Assembly (NCBI GenBank): GCA_030824495.1 | Contig: JAVBXP010000024.1 | Location: 34,730-98,729 of the forward strand | Direction: 5' to 3' | Source of the DNA: a bacterium | GTDB lineage: Bacteria > Pseudomonadota > Alphaproteobacteria > Caulobacterales > Caulobacteraceae | DNA: 64,000 bases | Shown here: piece after piece, positions 26,549 to 35,041 of the stretch | How the letters are laid out: each line of letters opens with the position of its first letter | How positions within the stretch are numbered: the first letter of the stretch is position 1 | Program-made: the position numbers and the translations under genes | Notes under the pieces: generated by a model | What the model was told of the DNA's origin: nothing | Seen by the model: the letters and a program-made list of their open reading frames with translations, nothing else | Databases searched by the model: none

Positions 26549-27286
26549 CTACCGAGCCGCCAGGGGCAGGCCGATCGTGACTGTCGTGCCGACATCGGGT
26601 CGACTCGCGATGTCAACGCGACCGCCGGCCTCGTCAGCAAAGCGCTTGACCATCGCCAGGCCAAGGCCGCCGCCGCGGCCATCGGGTTTGGTCGTGAAAT
26701 ACGGTGTGAAGGCGCGTTGCAGGGTCGTCGCCGACATTCCGCAGCCGTCGTCAGCAACTATGATCTCCACCTCGGGGGGCGCGTGCGAACCGCTTGCGCA
26801 GCGGGTTGTCAGGCGCAGCACGCCGCCATTGGGCATTGCATCGCGCGCATTGATCACCAGGTTCAGCACCGCATTCTGCAAATCGACCGGATTGCAGCGC
26901 ACGGGTTGAAGGTCATCGGTGATGTCGACGATCAAAGCTATGTCGGGCTGACAGACCCACCTGATCAGCTCCTCGACGGCCTTCAGGCAAGACGCCGCGG
27001 ACTGCGGTTCCCCCAATCTCCGAACGACAAGGGTTGTATCGCCGGTTCTGCTCATGGTGTGGCGGATCAGGGCGCCTGCCCGATCGAGCGCAATGCGTGC
27101 GCGCGCGACGATCGGGTCAACCCTCGGGTCATGGCTTTCGCGCCGGCGGCTAATCGCGTTCAACGAGGAAGCTGCGATTTGGATCAGGTTCCCGAGATCA
27201 TGGATAACACCCGATGCGCCCAAGGGTTCTCCGGCGGCCGTCGATACATCGCTTTCGAAGCTAGTTGCTGATCCAGTACCGTTCAT
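26549..27286 (-). CDS. Sensorless histidine kinase
   Basis: A 245-residue protein with an H-box GVIHDLGNLIQIAASSL (His29), a helical dimerisation region and a full ATPase domain (N-box LVINARDAM, DDGCGM, GRGGGLGLAMVKR). There is no input domain, membrane segment or receiver, so it probably takes its signal from another protein. HDLGN-type H-boxes occur in NtrB-like and other soluble kinases. The stop is 37 bases before the ETF-QO start, so they are probably co-transcribed, an unusual pairing. No response regulator is adjacent. Confidence 0.85.
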   Translation of the reverse strand: MNGTGSATSFESDVSTAAGEPLGASGVIHDLGNLIQIAASSLNAISRRRESHDPRVDPIVARARIALDRAGALIRHTMSRTGDTTLVVRRLGEPQSAASCLKAVEELIRWVCQPDIALIVDITDDLQPVRCNPVDLQNAVLNLVINARDAMPNGGVLRLTTRCASGSHAPPEVEIIVADDGCGMSATTLQRAFTPYFTTKPDGRGGGLGLAMVKRFADEAGGRVDIASRPDVGTTVTIGLPLAAR

Positions 27287-27666
27287 AGCTGGCTCCCGAC
27301 TGTACGTCCGCCGGCGAATGCGGTCCCGGCATGACCTGAAAGCTAGGCGGCGCCCTGCACCACGTATATGGCCCCAAAGGTCAGGGCAGGATCATACTGG
27401 GGTATAGGTATCTCTGGATCTGCGGCCGAACGGTGATCGGCATGTCCCCGCTATGGCGATCCGATCTTGAGGCGGCGCGATCGGAGACGCGCGCCTCTGA
27501 AAACGCGGGCCAGCCTAGGGAGAGGTTAAATCGAAGACGTGCGCCCGCCGCTAGACTCGCCGGACCATCCTGTCAGTCGACTGAGCGCGAGCCACTGGCT
27601 GCGCCGCGCGGCAAGAGCCGCCCGAGCGGCGTTCGATGGGGCCGTTCGGGCGAATATAGGGGTGTC
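27287..27666. other. 380-bp gap without a convincing gene
   Basis: It lies between two minus-strand genes and should hold the promoter of the sensorless kinase/ETF-QO pair near 27290-27400. Plus-strand frames here are Arg-rich with no recognisable motifs and are treated as chance. No palindrome or terminator stood out. Confidence 0.5.
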
Positions 27667-28071
27667 CTACCGTTTGCGGCGGTCTTCACGTAGCGCCCAG
27701 AGCGCCAGCGACCCGGTTAGGAGGGCTGGCAGGGTCACTGCCGGAAAGTCGCGAGAAAGCGCTGAACTCGAGCAGATCCCAACCGCCACCTCCCAGAAAT
27801 GAAAGAGAGCGTGGCCTGCCATCCAGATGGCCGTCCCCGACCAGAGAAGAGTGCGCAGATCGGGCCTGGCGACGCCCGTCAAAAGCGCTGCGCTGAGCAG
27901 TAGGAAGATTAGGCCGATATCTCTGATGAAGTGCTGATTGAATGGGCCTGTCGTCGTGACCCCCGGGACCGCCCAGTACCAGGCCTCGGGCGCAAGCAGC
28001 ATAAACAGGCCGTTGGCGCCCGTTGAGATTCCCAGCAGCAGTGCAAGGCCGATAGCTACGTTCTTGATCAT
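27667..28071 (-). CDS. Small four-helix membrane protein of unknown function
   Basis: A 134-residue hydrophobic protein with about four membrane segments (residues 4-27, 47-66, 73-93 and 107-124). Polar or charged positions inside or next to helices (FNQHFIRDIG, GHALFHFWE) are reminiscent of small DoxX-like or quinone-proximal membrane proteins, but no family could be assigned. It is transcribed on the minus strand, separate from the genes on either side (380- and 124-base gaps). The final residues are basic (REDRRKR), probably cytosolic. Confidence 0.7.
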   Translation of the reverse strand: MIKNVAIGLALLLGISTGANGLFMLLAPEAWYWAVPGVTTTGPFNQHFIRDIGLIFLLLSAALLTGVARPDLRTLLWSGTAIWMAGHALFHFWEVAVGICSSSALSRDFPAVTLPALLTGSLALWALREDRRKR

Positions 28072-28195
28072 GGAACCTGTCTCTTTCGGACACGGAAATC
28101 CTGCCGCCGGGCCGGAAGACGCTTCTTCGAGGCTATAGCAAGCAGCTTAGCGGCCTTCGGCCCGGCGGGAGGGCGCCGGAGTAGAACCTTGAGGC

Positions 28196-28654
28196 CTACG
28201 CTGCCTTGGCGGTCTCGAGCGGGTGGATGACGCGACCGGCGATCTGGAGGCGGTTCCAGTTGTTGATCTGGCCGATCAGGATCGTGAGAGCGACGATCTC
28301 GTCGTCGCTGAACTGACCCTTCACAAGCTCATAGTCCGCGTCGGGCGCATGCGTTTTGGCGATGCGGGTGAGGGAGTCGGTCCAAGCCAGGGCCGCGCGT
28401 TCGCGGTCGGAGTAGAGCGGCGAATCCCGCCAACCATCAAGCATGGCGATGCGCATGTCCGATTCACCGTGGGCCTTTGCGTCAATGACATGCATGTGGA
28501 TGCAATAGGCGCAGCCGTTGATCTGCGAGGCGCGGATTCGGACGAGTTCGGCCAGTCCGTGGTCGATCCCGCTTTCGGATAGAGCGGTCTCCACCGCCAT
28601 CAGGGCCTTGGTGAGTTCAGGCGAAACTTTGAATGCATTGAAGCGCGGAGTCAT
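28196..28654 (-). CDS. Carboxymuconolactone decarboxylase/AhpD-family protein
   Basis: A 152-residue AhpD-like protein. The redox motif is CAYC (Cys48 and Cys51) followed by HMHVIDAK with His55, as in alkylhydroperoxidase-type members of this family. A second conserved region, DRERAALAWTDSLTRI, follows. Such proteins reduce peroxides with the Cys pair using a lipoyl or thiol donor. It diverges from the third NmrA-like gene. A general stress or antioxidant role is likely; the donor is not identifiable here. Confidence 0.88.
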   Translation of the reverse strand: MTPRFNAFKVSPELTKALMAVETALSESGIDHGLAELVRIRASQINGCAYCIHMHVIDAKAHGESDMRIAMLDGWRDSPLYSDRERAALAWTDSLTRIAKTHAPDADYELVKGQFSDDEIVALTILIGQINNWNRLQIAGRVIHPLETAKAA

Positions 28655-28965
28655 GGTCGGGGTCCTCAGTCGCAGTTGACAATGCCGCTAGGCTGCCAGC
28701 GCGGGCGGTAACCCGGCCACCATGCTGGAGGCGCCTTGGTCTAGACGTTTAGGATAGGACCGCCCATCGGTGTCGGCGCCGGGAGAGATCCACCTATGCG
28801 GAGGTCTAGTGACGCCTAGCCGGCGGACTAGCAGCGCCTCTGCACCGGAGCGGGTGGAGCCGCACCATTGCATCTCCGCGCTCAGCGCGACCCACACCAA
28901 GGGCTGATATGGCGCGCGCGATAGGGGAATTAGTCTGTCACGTCCAACTCACGGAGGTGACCAAA
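28655..28965. promoter_or_regulatory. Divergent intergenic region between AhpD-like and NmrA-like copy 3
   Basis: A 311-base gap between divergent genes. A strong ribosome site GGAGGTG (28953-28959) sits seven bases before ATG 28966. No gene or clear operator was seen. Confidence 0.5.
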
Positions 28966-29721
28966 ATGAAGATCGTTGTAATCGGCGGTACGGGGCTAAT
29001 CGGCTCGCGGCTTGTGGCCAGCCTCAAACATCTCGGACACGAAGCCATACCGGCGGCTCCGAATACCGGCGTCAATACCCTGACGGGCGAAGGGCTTGCG
29101 GAAGTTCTGACCGGAACGCAGGTGGTCGTCGACGTGGCCAATTCGCCTTCGTTTGAAGACGATGCTGTCCTGTCTTTTTTCCAGACCGCCGGGCGTAACC
29201 TCCTGGCCGCAGAACAGGTCGCAGGGGTTCGGCATCACGTCGCGCTCTCAGTGGTCGGCGCAGACCGGCTCGAGGCGAGTGGCTATATGCGCGCCAAAGT
29301 CGCTCAGGAGGCCCTGATCAAGGCGTCCCCTGTGCCCTACACCATTCTGCGTTCGACGCAGTTCTTCCCCTTCATTGCGGGCATCATACAGTCCGGCGCG
29401 CTGGACGGTGAAGTCCATCTCTCATCGGCTCTCGTGCAGCCGATCCACGCAGATGACGTGGTCGACGCGTTGACCGACATAGTCGTTGGCCCGCCAGCCA
29501 ATGGTACGATCGAGATCGCGGGACCAGAGGCGATTCAGATCAACCGGTTCGCGGAGGAATATATGAGCGCGAAGGGCGATCCGCGCCAAGTCGTGGCCGA
29601 CGCTGGAGCGCTTTACTTTGGCGCGGTCCTTACCGACGGGTCGCTAACGCCTGGCGCTAATCCACGCCTGGGAAAGGTCACCGTGGAGGATTGGCTGCGC
29701 GAAGAAATGCCGGCCGACTGA
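28966..29721 (+). CDS. NmrA-like NAD(P)-binding protein (atypical SDR), copy 3
   Basis: A 251-residue paralogue of 22531 and 23319: MKIVVIGGTGLIGSRLV, VVVDVANSPSFED, ALSVVGADRLEASGYMRAK and YTILRSTQFFPFI. The strong GGAGGTG ribosome site fixes the start at 28966 rather than an earlier frame opening at 28909. It stands alone between a divergent AhpD-like gene and the convergent efflux operon, 5 kb from the other two. Probable cytosolic oxidoreductase or redox-sensing protein of unknown substrate. Confidence 0.87.
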   Translation: MKIVVIGGTGLIGSRLVASLKHLGHEAIPAAPNTGVNTLTGEGLAEVLTGTQVVVDVANSPSFEDDAVLSFFQTAGRNLLAAEQVAGVRHHVALSVVGADRLEASGYMRAKVAQEALIKASPVPYTILRSTQFFPFIAGIIQSGALDGEVHLSSALVQPIHADDVVDALTDIVVGPPANGTIEIAGPEAIQINRFAEEYMSAKGDPRQVVADAGALYFGAVLTDGSLTPGANPRLGKVTVEDWLREEMPAD

Positions 29722-29768
29722 GTTGGCTCTGGCGTGCCGTGTCAATCGGACCAGACGGCGATGGCGAA

Positions 29769-29797
29769 CGCAGGATTTTTTCCGATTTCATCCTGCG
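29769..29797. terminator. Hairpin between convergent genes
   Basis: Perfect 8-base stem CGCAGGAT / ATCCTGCG with a 13-base T-rich loop, between the stop of NmrA-like copy 3 and the NodT-like gene end. It lacks a T-tail on either side, so a terminator role is only plausible from its position. Confidence 0.4.
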
Positions 29798-29850
29798 GTC
29801 AACGAAACGGCAGGCGAGCGCTTCACCCGTCCGGCCGCCGGAGCTTTTGA

Positions 29851-31293
29851 TCAACCCTTCGCGCGCCGGCTCTCCTCGCCGGCCTGCCATCCCCCGCCCA
29901 ACGCTTTATAGAGGGCCGCCGTTCGATAGAGCTGCTCGGCGTGGGCAAGGATCGCCTGGCGGTCCAGAAGCGAGGCGGCGGACTGAGCCTGCAACACCGC
30001 TGTCAGGTCTTCCTCACCAGCTTCGAAGCGCCGTCGCGCCAGTTTCACCGCCTCGTCGCCGTCGCGCCGCGCGCGATTGCGTTCCACACGAACGCGAGAA
30101 GAGGCCGCGTACCGATTGATGGCGATCTCGCTCTCGCTCAACGCCGTGAGTACGGCGGTATCATAACGCGCCGCGGCGGCGTCGGCCCGGGCGTCCGCGG
30201 CGCGGATGCGGGCGCGGATTTGACCTCCAGTGAATATTGGCCAACGCAGGGATGGGCCAAACTGGAACCGCAGGCTGTCGGACGCGCCAAGATCGGCGAA
30301 ATCCCGCGCTTGAACGCCGGCGAAACCGAGCAGCGAGACACGTGGGAACAGGTCCGCGGTGGCGACCCCGACATCGGCGGTCGCCGCCGCCAGTTCGCGT
30401 TCGGCCTGTCTGACGTCGGGCCGCCGCATCAGCACCTCCGAACGAAGGCCGGCTGCGACCTCTGCGGCGGGCGCGGGCATGTGAGACGGGGAGATCCAGG
30501 ATGGGTCCAGGGCTTCGGGCGATCGCCCGGTCAGCAGGGCCAGCCGAATGGCCGCGGACGCGGCGTCTGCTTCGTAAGCCGCGATGCTGGCGGCGGTGCT
30601 GCGCGCCTGCGCCTCGGCGCGGACGACGTCGAAGCGTGAAGCCGTCCCAGCCCGCTCGCGTCGGGCGACAAGGTCGGCCAGATCGGCCTGGTCCCGGGCG
30701 TCGGACAGGGCGTTCGCGTTCAGTGCCTGGGCTGTCCGCAACTCAAAATACGTTCGCGCGACCTCGGCGATGACCTGGATGCTCGCGGAGCGGCGGCTTT
30801 CCGTCGCCGCGCCCAATCGAGCATCGGCCCCATCCTTGCCGCGCCGGACACCGCCCCAGAGATCGATCTCCCAGCCCGCGTCGAAGCCGACATCGTAAAG
30901 TTTGAGGTTGCGTTCAAGGCCCGGCACGCGGCCCACGGGCAGCGGGCCGTTGAGGCTGAGTCTGCTTTCCGTCGCCTGCGCGCCGAGACTAACCTGGGGC
31001 TGCTCACGACCATACAATGCGTCGCGCTGGGCTCGCGCCTCGCGCAGACGGGCGTCAGCCTCGTCGAGCGAGGTGTTCTCCGCCAGGGCGGCCTCGACCA
31101 ACGCCGCCAGCGCCGGATCGCCCAGACTGCGCCACCAGACGAGGTCCACTTCGGTTTCGGTCACCGGGCTTAGCCATGTTGCGGCGACTTTCGGCTGGGG
31201 CGCCACATAGTCTGGCGTTGTCGTGCAGGCGGCCAGCAGGAGGACGGGAACGCAGAGCCCTGCGAACGCAAATTCGCGGCGGCGACGGATCAT
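29851..31293 (-). CDS. Efflux outer-membrane lipoprotein, NodT/OprM family
   Basis: A 480-residue outer-membrane factor with a lipoprotein leader (lipobox LLAAC, Cys about residue 23) followed by TTTPDYVAPQP. It has the two internal repeats of the TolC superfamily: WWRSLGDPALAALVEAAL and the LRSEVLMRRPDVRQAERELAAA signature, with RVSLLGFAG. It forms the outer-membrane channel of the tripartite pump encoded upstream. The start overlaps the MFS stop by four bases. Confidence 0.93.
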   Translation of the reverse strand: MIRRRREFAFAGLCVPVLLLAACTTTPDYVAPQPKVAATWLSPVTETEVDLVWWRSLGDPALAALVEAALAENTSLDEADARLREARAQRDALYGREQPQVSLGAQATESRLSLNGPLPVGRVPGLERNLKLYDVGFDAGWEIDLWGGVRRGKDGADARLGAATESRRSASIQVIAEVARTYFELRTAQALNANALSDARDQADLADLVARRERAGTASRFDVVRAEAQARSTAASIAAYEADAASAAIRLALLTGRSPEALDPSWISPSHMPAPAAEVAAGLRSEVLMRRPDVRQAERELAAATADVGVATADLFPRVSLLGFAGVQARDFADLGASDSLRFQFGPSLRWPIFTGGQIRARIRAADARADAAAARYDTAVLTALSESEIAINRYAASSRVRVERNRARRDGDEAVKLARRRFEAGEEDLTAVLQAQSAASLLDRQAILAHAEQLYRTAALYKALGGGWQAGEESRRAKG

Positions 31294-32909
31294 GAGGCGA
31301 TCTCCAACGGAGGGGACTTCGCCGCGCGCCGCTTAGCAGCCGCCGAGAAGGCGAGCTTTGATCCGATGAGGACCGGCGCGGCGAACACGAACAGCAGGGC
31401 GAGGACCAGGAAGGCGGTGTCGAATGCGATCACCGTGGATTGCTGGGCGATAGCGCGGCCGAGCAGGCCGCGGGCGCTGGCGCCGGCGGCCTGGAAGTCC
31501 AGGCCCTTTAGGCTCAGGGCGGAGGTCTTCGTGGCCAAGCGATCAGCAGCCGTCGCGAGTCCTGGGGTGAGATTGGCGCCCAGAACCGCTTGGTTGGCGA
31601 CGACCTGACGGTCGATCAGCGTCTGCAGGCCGGCGACCCCGAGCAGGCCGCCGAGCTGGCGCCCGATATTGAAGAGCGCGATACCATAGGCCAGCTGCGT
31701 CGGCGGCAGGGCGCCGAACGCCATCAGGGTCAGCGCCAGAAACAGAAATCCCAGCCCGAGGCCCCGTAGGAACAGCGGCAATCCCATATCGGCCGCGCCG
31801 CTCTCGAGGGTCGAGCCGGAGAGCATCAGGAAAGCGACCATGACCAGGCCGATTCCCACCGGCACATTAGCCATCAGAGGAAAGTTAAACCTCTGGATCA
31901 GGATGGCGGCGGCGAGCAGTCCAGCGAAGAACAAGGCCGCGCTTGGGGCCAGAAGTTGACCTGCCGCGAGCGGCGTGAAGCCGAGTACGTTGACGGCGAA
32001 GGCCGGGATCAAGAACGCGCTCCCGAACAGTGACGCGCCGGCGACGATGCTGACCATGAATGTGAAGGGATAGGGCTCGGTCCCGAATACCTCAGTTTGC
32101 ACCAGGGCGTCCTTTCCGGCCCGCCTCTGATGCAGCGCCAGGATGGTCGAGGCGACGAGGGCGACAAGCACCCAGAGGGCGATGCGATCGCTTTCAAACC
32201 AGTTCCAGCGACTCCCCTGACCGAGCACGAACGTGGCGGCCACGGCGACGACGCTCAAAAGGCTTAATCCCGTGAGGTCGAACGGGCGCGGCGCGCAAGG
32301 CGAGGGCGTTTCCGGGTCGCTGATCAGCAACAGCCCGGCAGCAGCCAGTGACGTGAGGAAAGTCGCGGCAAGAACGCCGTGCCACGATTGAGCGTCGATA
32401 ATCCAACCTTGCAAGGCGGGGGCGAGCGTCGCGGGGGCGACCACAGCTCCAACTGCGAAAACGGCTTGGAGGATGGGTTGGCCGGGACGGGGAAACGCCC
32501 AGAAGAGCAGCGCCTGGGCGCTGACGAGCAGGGCGCCGCCGGCAAGGCCTTGTATCGCGCGCAAAGGGATCAGGAATTCAAGTCTCGATGTGGCGGCCGC
32601 CAGCGCCGCCGCGCCCCCCAGGATCAGGGTCGCCGACACCACGACATGGGTCGGGCGAAGGCGCGTGAGCAGCCAGGGCGCCAATCCAAAGCCGGCGATC
32701 TTGGCGGCGGTGTAGGCCACATCCAGCCAGGCGAACTCATCTGGAGTGGCGGCGGTGTCGCCGATGACGTCTGCTCGGCCCAGCGCGAGCAGAGTGCCGG
32801 CCATGGCCTCCGAGAAGGTGGCCAGAACAAGCCCGGCCAGCAAAGCGACCGTCAGCGCCGATTGACTGACCCTATGCCTGAGGGGCGTAGCGGCGGACGA
32901 GCGCGCCAT
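31290..32909 (-). CDS. MFS efflux transporter, EmrB/DHA2-like
   Basis: A 539-residue hydrophobic transporter with about 14 membrane segments, the size of drug:H+ antiporter-2 proteins. The region FLIPLRAIQGLAGGALLVSAQ corresponds to the conserved fourth-helix Arg and fifth-helix glycine motif of these pumps. It is flanked in one operon by its EmrA-like adaptor (1-base overlap, TGATG at 32907-32911) and NodT-like channel, so it should export a hydrophobic compound across both membranes. The sequence is fairly divergent from classical EmrB, for example in the N-terminal half. Confidence 0.9.
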   Translation of the reverse strand: MARSSAATPLRHRVSQSALTVALLAGLVLATFSEAMAGTLLALGRADVIGDTAATPDEFAWLDVAYTAAKIAGFGLAPWLLTRLRPTHVVVSATLILGGAAALAAATSRLEFLIPLRAIQGLAGGALLVSAQALLFWAFPRPGQPILQAVFAVGAVVAPATLAPALQGWIIDAQSWHGVLAATFLTSLAAAGLLLISDPETPSPCAPRPFDLTGLSLLSVVAVAATFVLGQGSRWNWFESDRIALWVLVALVASTILALHQRRAGKDALVQTEVFGTEPYPFTFMVSIVAGASLFGSAFLIPAFAVNVLGFTPLAAGQLLAPSAALFFAGLLAAAILIQRFNFPLMANVPVGIGLVMVAFLMLSGSTLESGAADMGLPLFLRGLGLGFLFLALTLMAFGALPPTQLAYGIALFNIGRQLGGLLGVAGLQTLIDRQVVANQAVLGANLTPGLATAADRLATKTSALSLKGLDFQAAGASARGLLGRAIAQQSTVIAFDTAFLVLALLFVFAAPVLIGSKLAFSAAAKRRAAKSPPLEIAS

Positions 32910-33934
32910 CAGTCCTTGCCGCGTTCAATTTCCACCCGCGCGGACAGCCCGGGCACGAGCCGATCGGCTTCCGTGTGCGGTTCGAGCCGAATTTTCACCG
33001 GCACGCGCTGCACCACCCGCACGAAGTTGCCGGTCGCGTTATCCGATGGCAGCAGGGCGAAAGCCGAGCCGCTAGCAGGGGCCAGGCTGTCGACGACGCC
33101 CTGAAACTCCCGATCATAGCCATCAATCCGGACCCGCGCTTTCTGCCCTGGATGGATGTCACGAAGCTGCGTCTCCTTGAAGTTTGCGACAATCCAGACC
33201 TTGCCGATGGGCACGATGTCGAGCAGCGAGACGCCCGACGCGACGAGCCGCCCAACTCGGACTTGGCGGTTGCCGACGACGCCTGACACGGGCGCTCGCA
33301 CGACCGTGTTGTCGAGATCGATCTGTGTCAGGTCGCAGGCGGCCACCGCCTGCGCCAGCGCCGCCTCGGCCACCTTCCGCTGGGCCGCCAGTAACCCGAT
33401 CTTTTGGCTCTGCGCCTGAACGGCCGCCGCGGCGCCGGCCTGACCAGCCCCCGCTCTTGAGCGAGCCGCATCGCTTTCATCGACTTGAGCTTGGCTGATC
33501 GCGTTGCTGCGAATTAGTTCGCGGCGCCGATCGCTGGTCTTAATCGCAAGTTCAAGGTCGGCGGCCGCTATGCGTTGTTGGGCCTCAGCTTGCCGAACCA
33601 GGCTTTGCTGGAGGCGGATCTCCTCCGTCGTGCTCGCAACACGCGCCTCGGCGGCGGCGACGTTGGCGTGGCCCTGGGCCAACCGTGCCCGATAGTCTCG
33701 ATCGTCGATCCGGAAGAGCACATCCCCGGCCCGAACAGCCTGATTGTCCTGCACCGCGACCGAGACGACATAGCCGCCAACCTTGGGTGCCAGGGAGGTG
33801 ATGTCGCCCCGAACATAGGCGTTGTCAGTCGACGCTTGGCCGGCGGCGGCCCAGTTCAGACCGCAGACGGCGGCGAGGAGCGCGGTTCCGCACAGCGCGG
33901 CTCCTAGAAGCTTTTTCTTGCTAAGGCGGGACAT
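32909..33934 (-). CDS. Membrane fusion protein, EmrA/HlyD family
   Basis: A 341-residue periplasmic adaptor with one N-terminal membrane anchor (about residues 9-29), a split lipoyl-like domain (VGGYVVSVAVQDNQAVRAGDVLFRID and TVVRAPVSGVVGNRQVRVG), a coiled-coil hairpin rich in Ala/Gln between them, and a beta-barrel part containing VWIVANFKETQL. These are EmrA signatures. It links the MFS pump to the NodT-like channel. It is the first gene of the operon, facing the TetR gene across the operator region. Confidence 0.93.
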   Translation of the reverse strand: MSRLSKKKLLGAALCGTALLAAVCGLNWAAAGQASTDNAYVRGDITSLAPKVGGYVVSVAVQDNQAVRAGDVLFRIDDRDYRARLAQGHANVAAAEARVASTTEEIRLQQSLVRQAEAQQRIAAADLELAIKTSDRRRELIRSNAISQAQVDESDAARSRAGAGQAGAAAAVQAQSQKIGLLAAQRKVAEAALAQAVAACDLTQIDLDNTVVRAPVSGVVGNRQVRVGRLVASGVSLLDIVPIGKVWIVANFKETQLRDIHPGQKARVRIDGYDREFQGVVDSLAPASGSAFALLPSDNATGNFVRVVQRVPVKIRLEPHTEADRLVPGLSARVEIERGKD

Positions 33935-33947
33935 AGAGGCGACTTTC

Positions 33948-33991
33948 GGTAATGCCTGTTACCATCGGCAATTATGGTAATGTACGTTACC
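33948..33991. promoter_or_regulatory. Two tandem 16-bp TetR-type operators
   Basis: Two near-palindromes with the same arms, GGTAATGCCTGTTACC (33948-33963) and GGTAATGTACGTTACC (33976-33991), have centres 28 bases apart. Both have GGTAA/TTACC arms, and they lie in the divergent region between the efflux operon and the TetR gene. They are the probable binding sites through which the TetR protein represses both directions. Confidence 0.75.
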
Positions 33992-34026
33992 GGTCAAGTG
34001 GCGATATCGGCGATCTGCGAGGACAT

Positions 34027-34647
34027 GTGAGCTCAACAGGAACTGGACGGGCCCTTGCGCGGAGGGAAGCGATCCTGAATGCCGCAGCCGAGCTGTTCTT
34101 TGAGAATGGCTACGGGGCGACGAGCATTGACGCCATTATCGAACGCGTCGGCGGCTCAAAGCGTAACATTTACAATGAGTTTGGTGGCAAGGAGGGGCTG
34201 TTTACAGCCCTCGTGGCCCAAACGGCGGAAAGGGGGCTCGCGCCATTTGAGACTCTAGGCGAGGGCGATTTGAGGGAGACGCTGTTCGCGTTCTCCGAAG
34301 GGCTCATCGGCCTCTACATGTCGCCGGCGCTGATCGGCATCTACCGAACGGCCATTGCCGAAAGTGGGCGCTTCCCAGACCTCGTCCGCCAGTTCTACGA
34401 GGAGGGACCGCGACGGGCGAGCGGCAGGCTGGCCGAATTCCTCGCGGCGGCGCAGGCGCGTGGTGAAGTCGATCAGTGTGATCCACAGGGCGCTGCCGAC
34501 CTGTTCATGGGGATGATGCGCGACAACGTCCATCTTCAGGTCGTCCTCGGCCTACGGCCGCCGCTTCAAGCGCACGAAATAAAGTCCGCCGCGCGGGTAG
34601 CCGTGGACATATTCCTCGACGGAGTAAGATGCCGGGACGGTAGCTGA
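34027..34647 (+). CDS. TetR-family transcriptional regulator
   Basis: A 206-residue TetR protein. The DNA-binding helix-turn-helix is in AAELFFENGYGATSIDAI followed by VGGSKRNIYNEFGGKEGLF; the C-terminal domain contains an FMGMMRD segment of the TetR_C type common in Proteobacteria. I place the start at GTG 34027, preceded by GCGAGGA, instead of an in-frame ATG at 33952 that would lie inside the first operator palindrome. It is divergent from the EmrAB/NodT operon, so it is most likely its local repressor, relieved by the pump substrate. Confidence 0.88.
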   Translation: MSSTGTGRALARREAILNAAAELFFENGYGATSIDAIIERVGGSKRNIYNEFGGKEGLFTALVAQTAERGLAPFETLGEGDLRETLFAFSEGLIGLYMSPALIGIYRTAIAESGRFPDLVRQFYEEGPRRASGRLAEFLAAAQARGEVDQCDPQGAADLFMGMMRDNVHLQVVLGLRPPLQAHEIKSAARVAVDIFLDGVRCRDGS

Positions 34648-35041
34648 AGAAGGAACAGTTCCAGGTCCAGACAATCAGGCTCTTAGCCCTGGAGGCGCGA
34701 AATGCGGCTCCCCTATCGGGGGTTATCGGAAGAGGGGCTTAGGCGCCGGTCCGACAGCGGGTGGCCTGGGCTTAAGCCTCGATGGCTGTACGCGCGCGTC
34801 CGCCGATGGCGTGGGTGCGTCGCGACCAGGCGACAGCGATATCACGTCGGCTCGCAAAGGCGTTGATTTCCAACGGAGAGGCGATTTTCGCGAATTAGGG
34901 CCTGCAACTTACGGCGGCCCAAAACTCGGCGTTGTTTGTTAAAACTGGCCCATGCTGGCCTGTTGTCCGGGCAGCAACGATCGGCCTAGGGTGCCGAGCC
35001 ATCGGTATCCATGCCGGAGGAGTGTTCGCGGGAGAACCTCG
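34648..35041. other. 394-bp gene-free stretch, includes repeat block B
   Basis: No gene was recognised. The right part holds repeat block B (34904-34955). The final 15 bases include a GGGAGA ribosome site for the antitoxin-like gene. The left part (34648-34860) shows nothing I can assign. Confidence 0.55.
34904..34955 (+). repeat. Repeat block B: two units related to block A
   Basis: Units GCAACTTACGGCGGCCC (34904) and TTTGTTAAAACTGGCCCA (about 34935-34952) match the CAACTTAA-GACTGGCCC type seen at 12182-12300, in the same orientation. Both blocks are also preceded by a GTTGATTTC sequence (12209 and 34862 regions). No transposase is nearby. Confidence 0.55.

Noticed and set aside
26417..27271. 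Plus-strand open frame of 284 codons opposite the sensorless kinase and the start of ETF-QO
   Set aside because: It is antisense to clearly recognised genes with family motifs and has no motif of its own.
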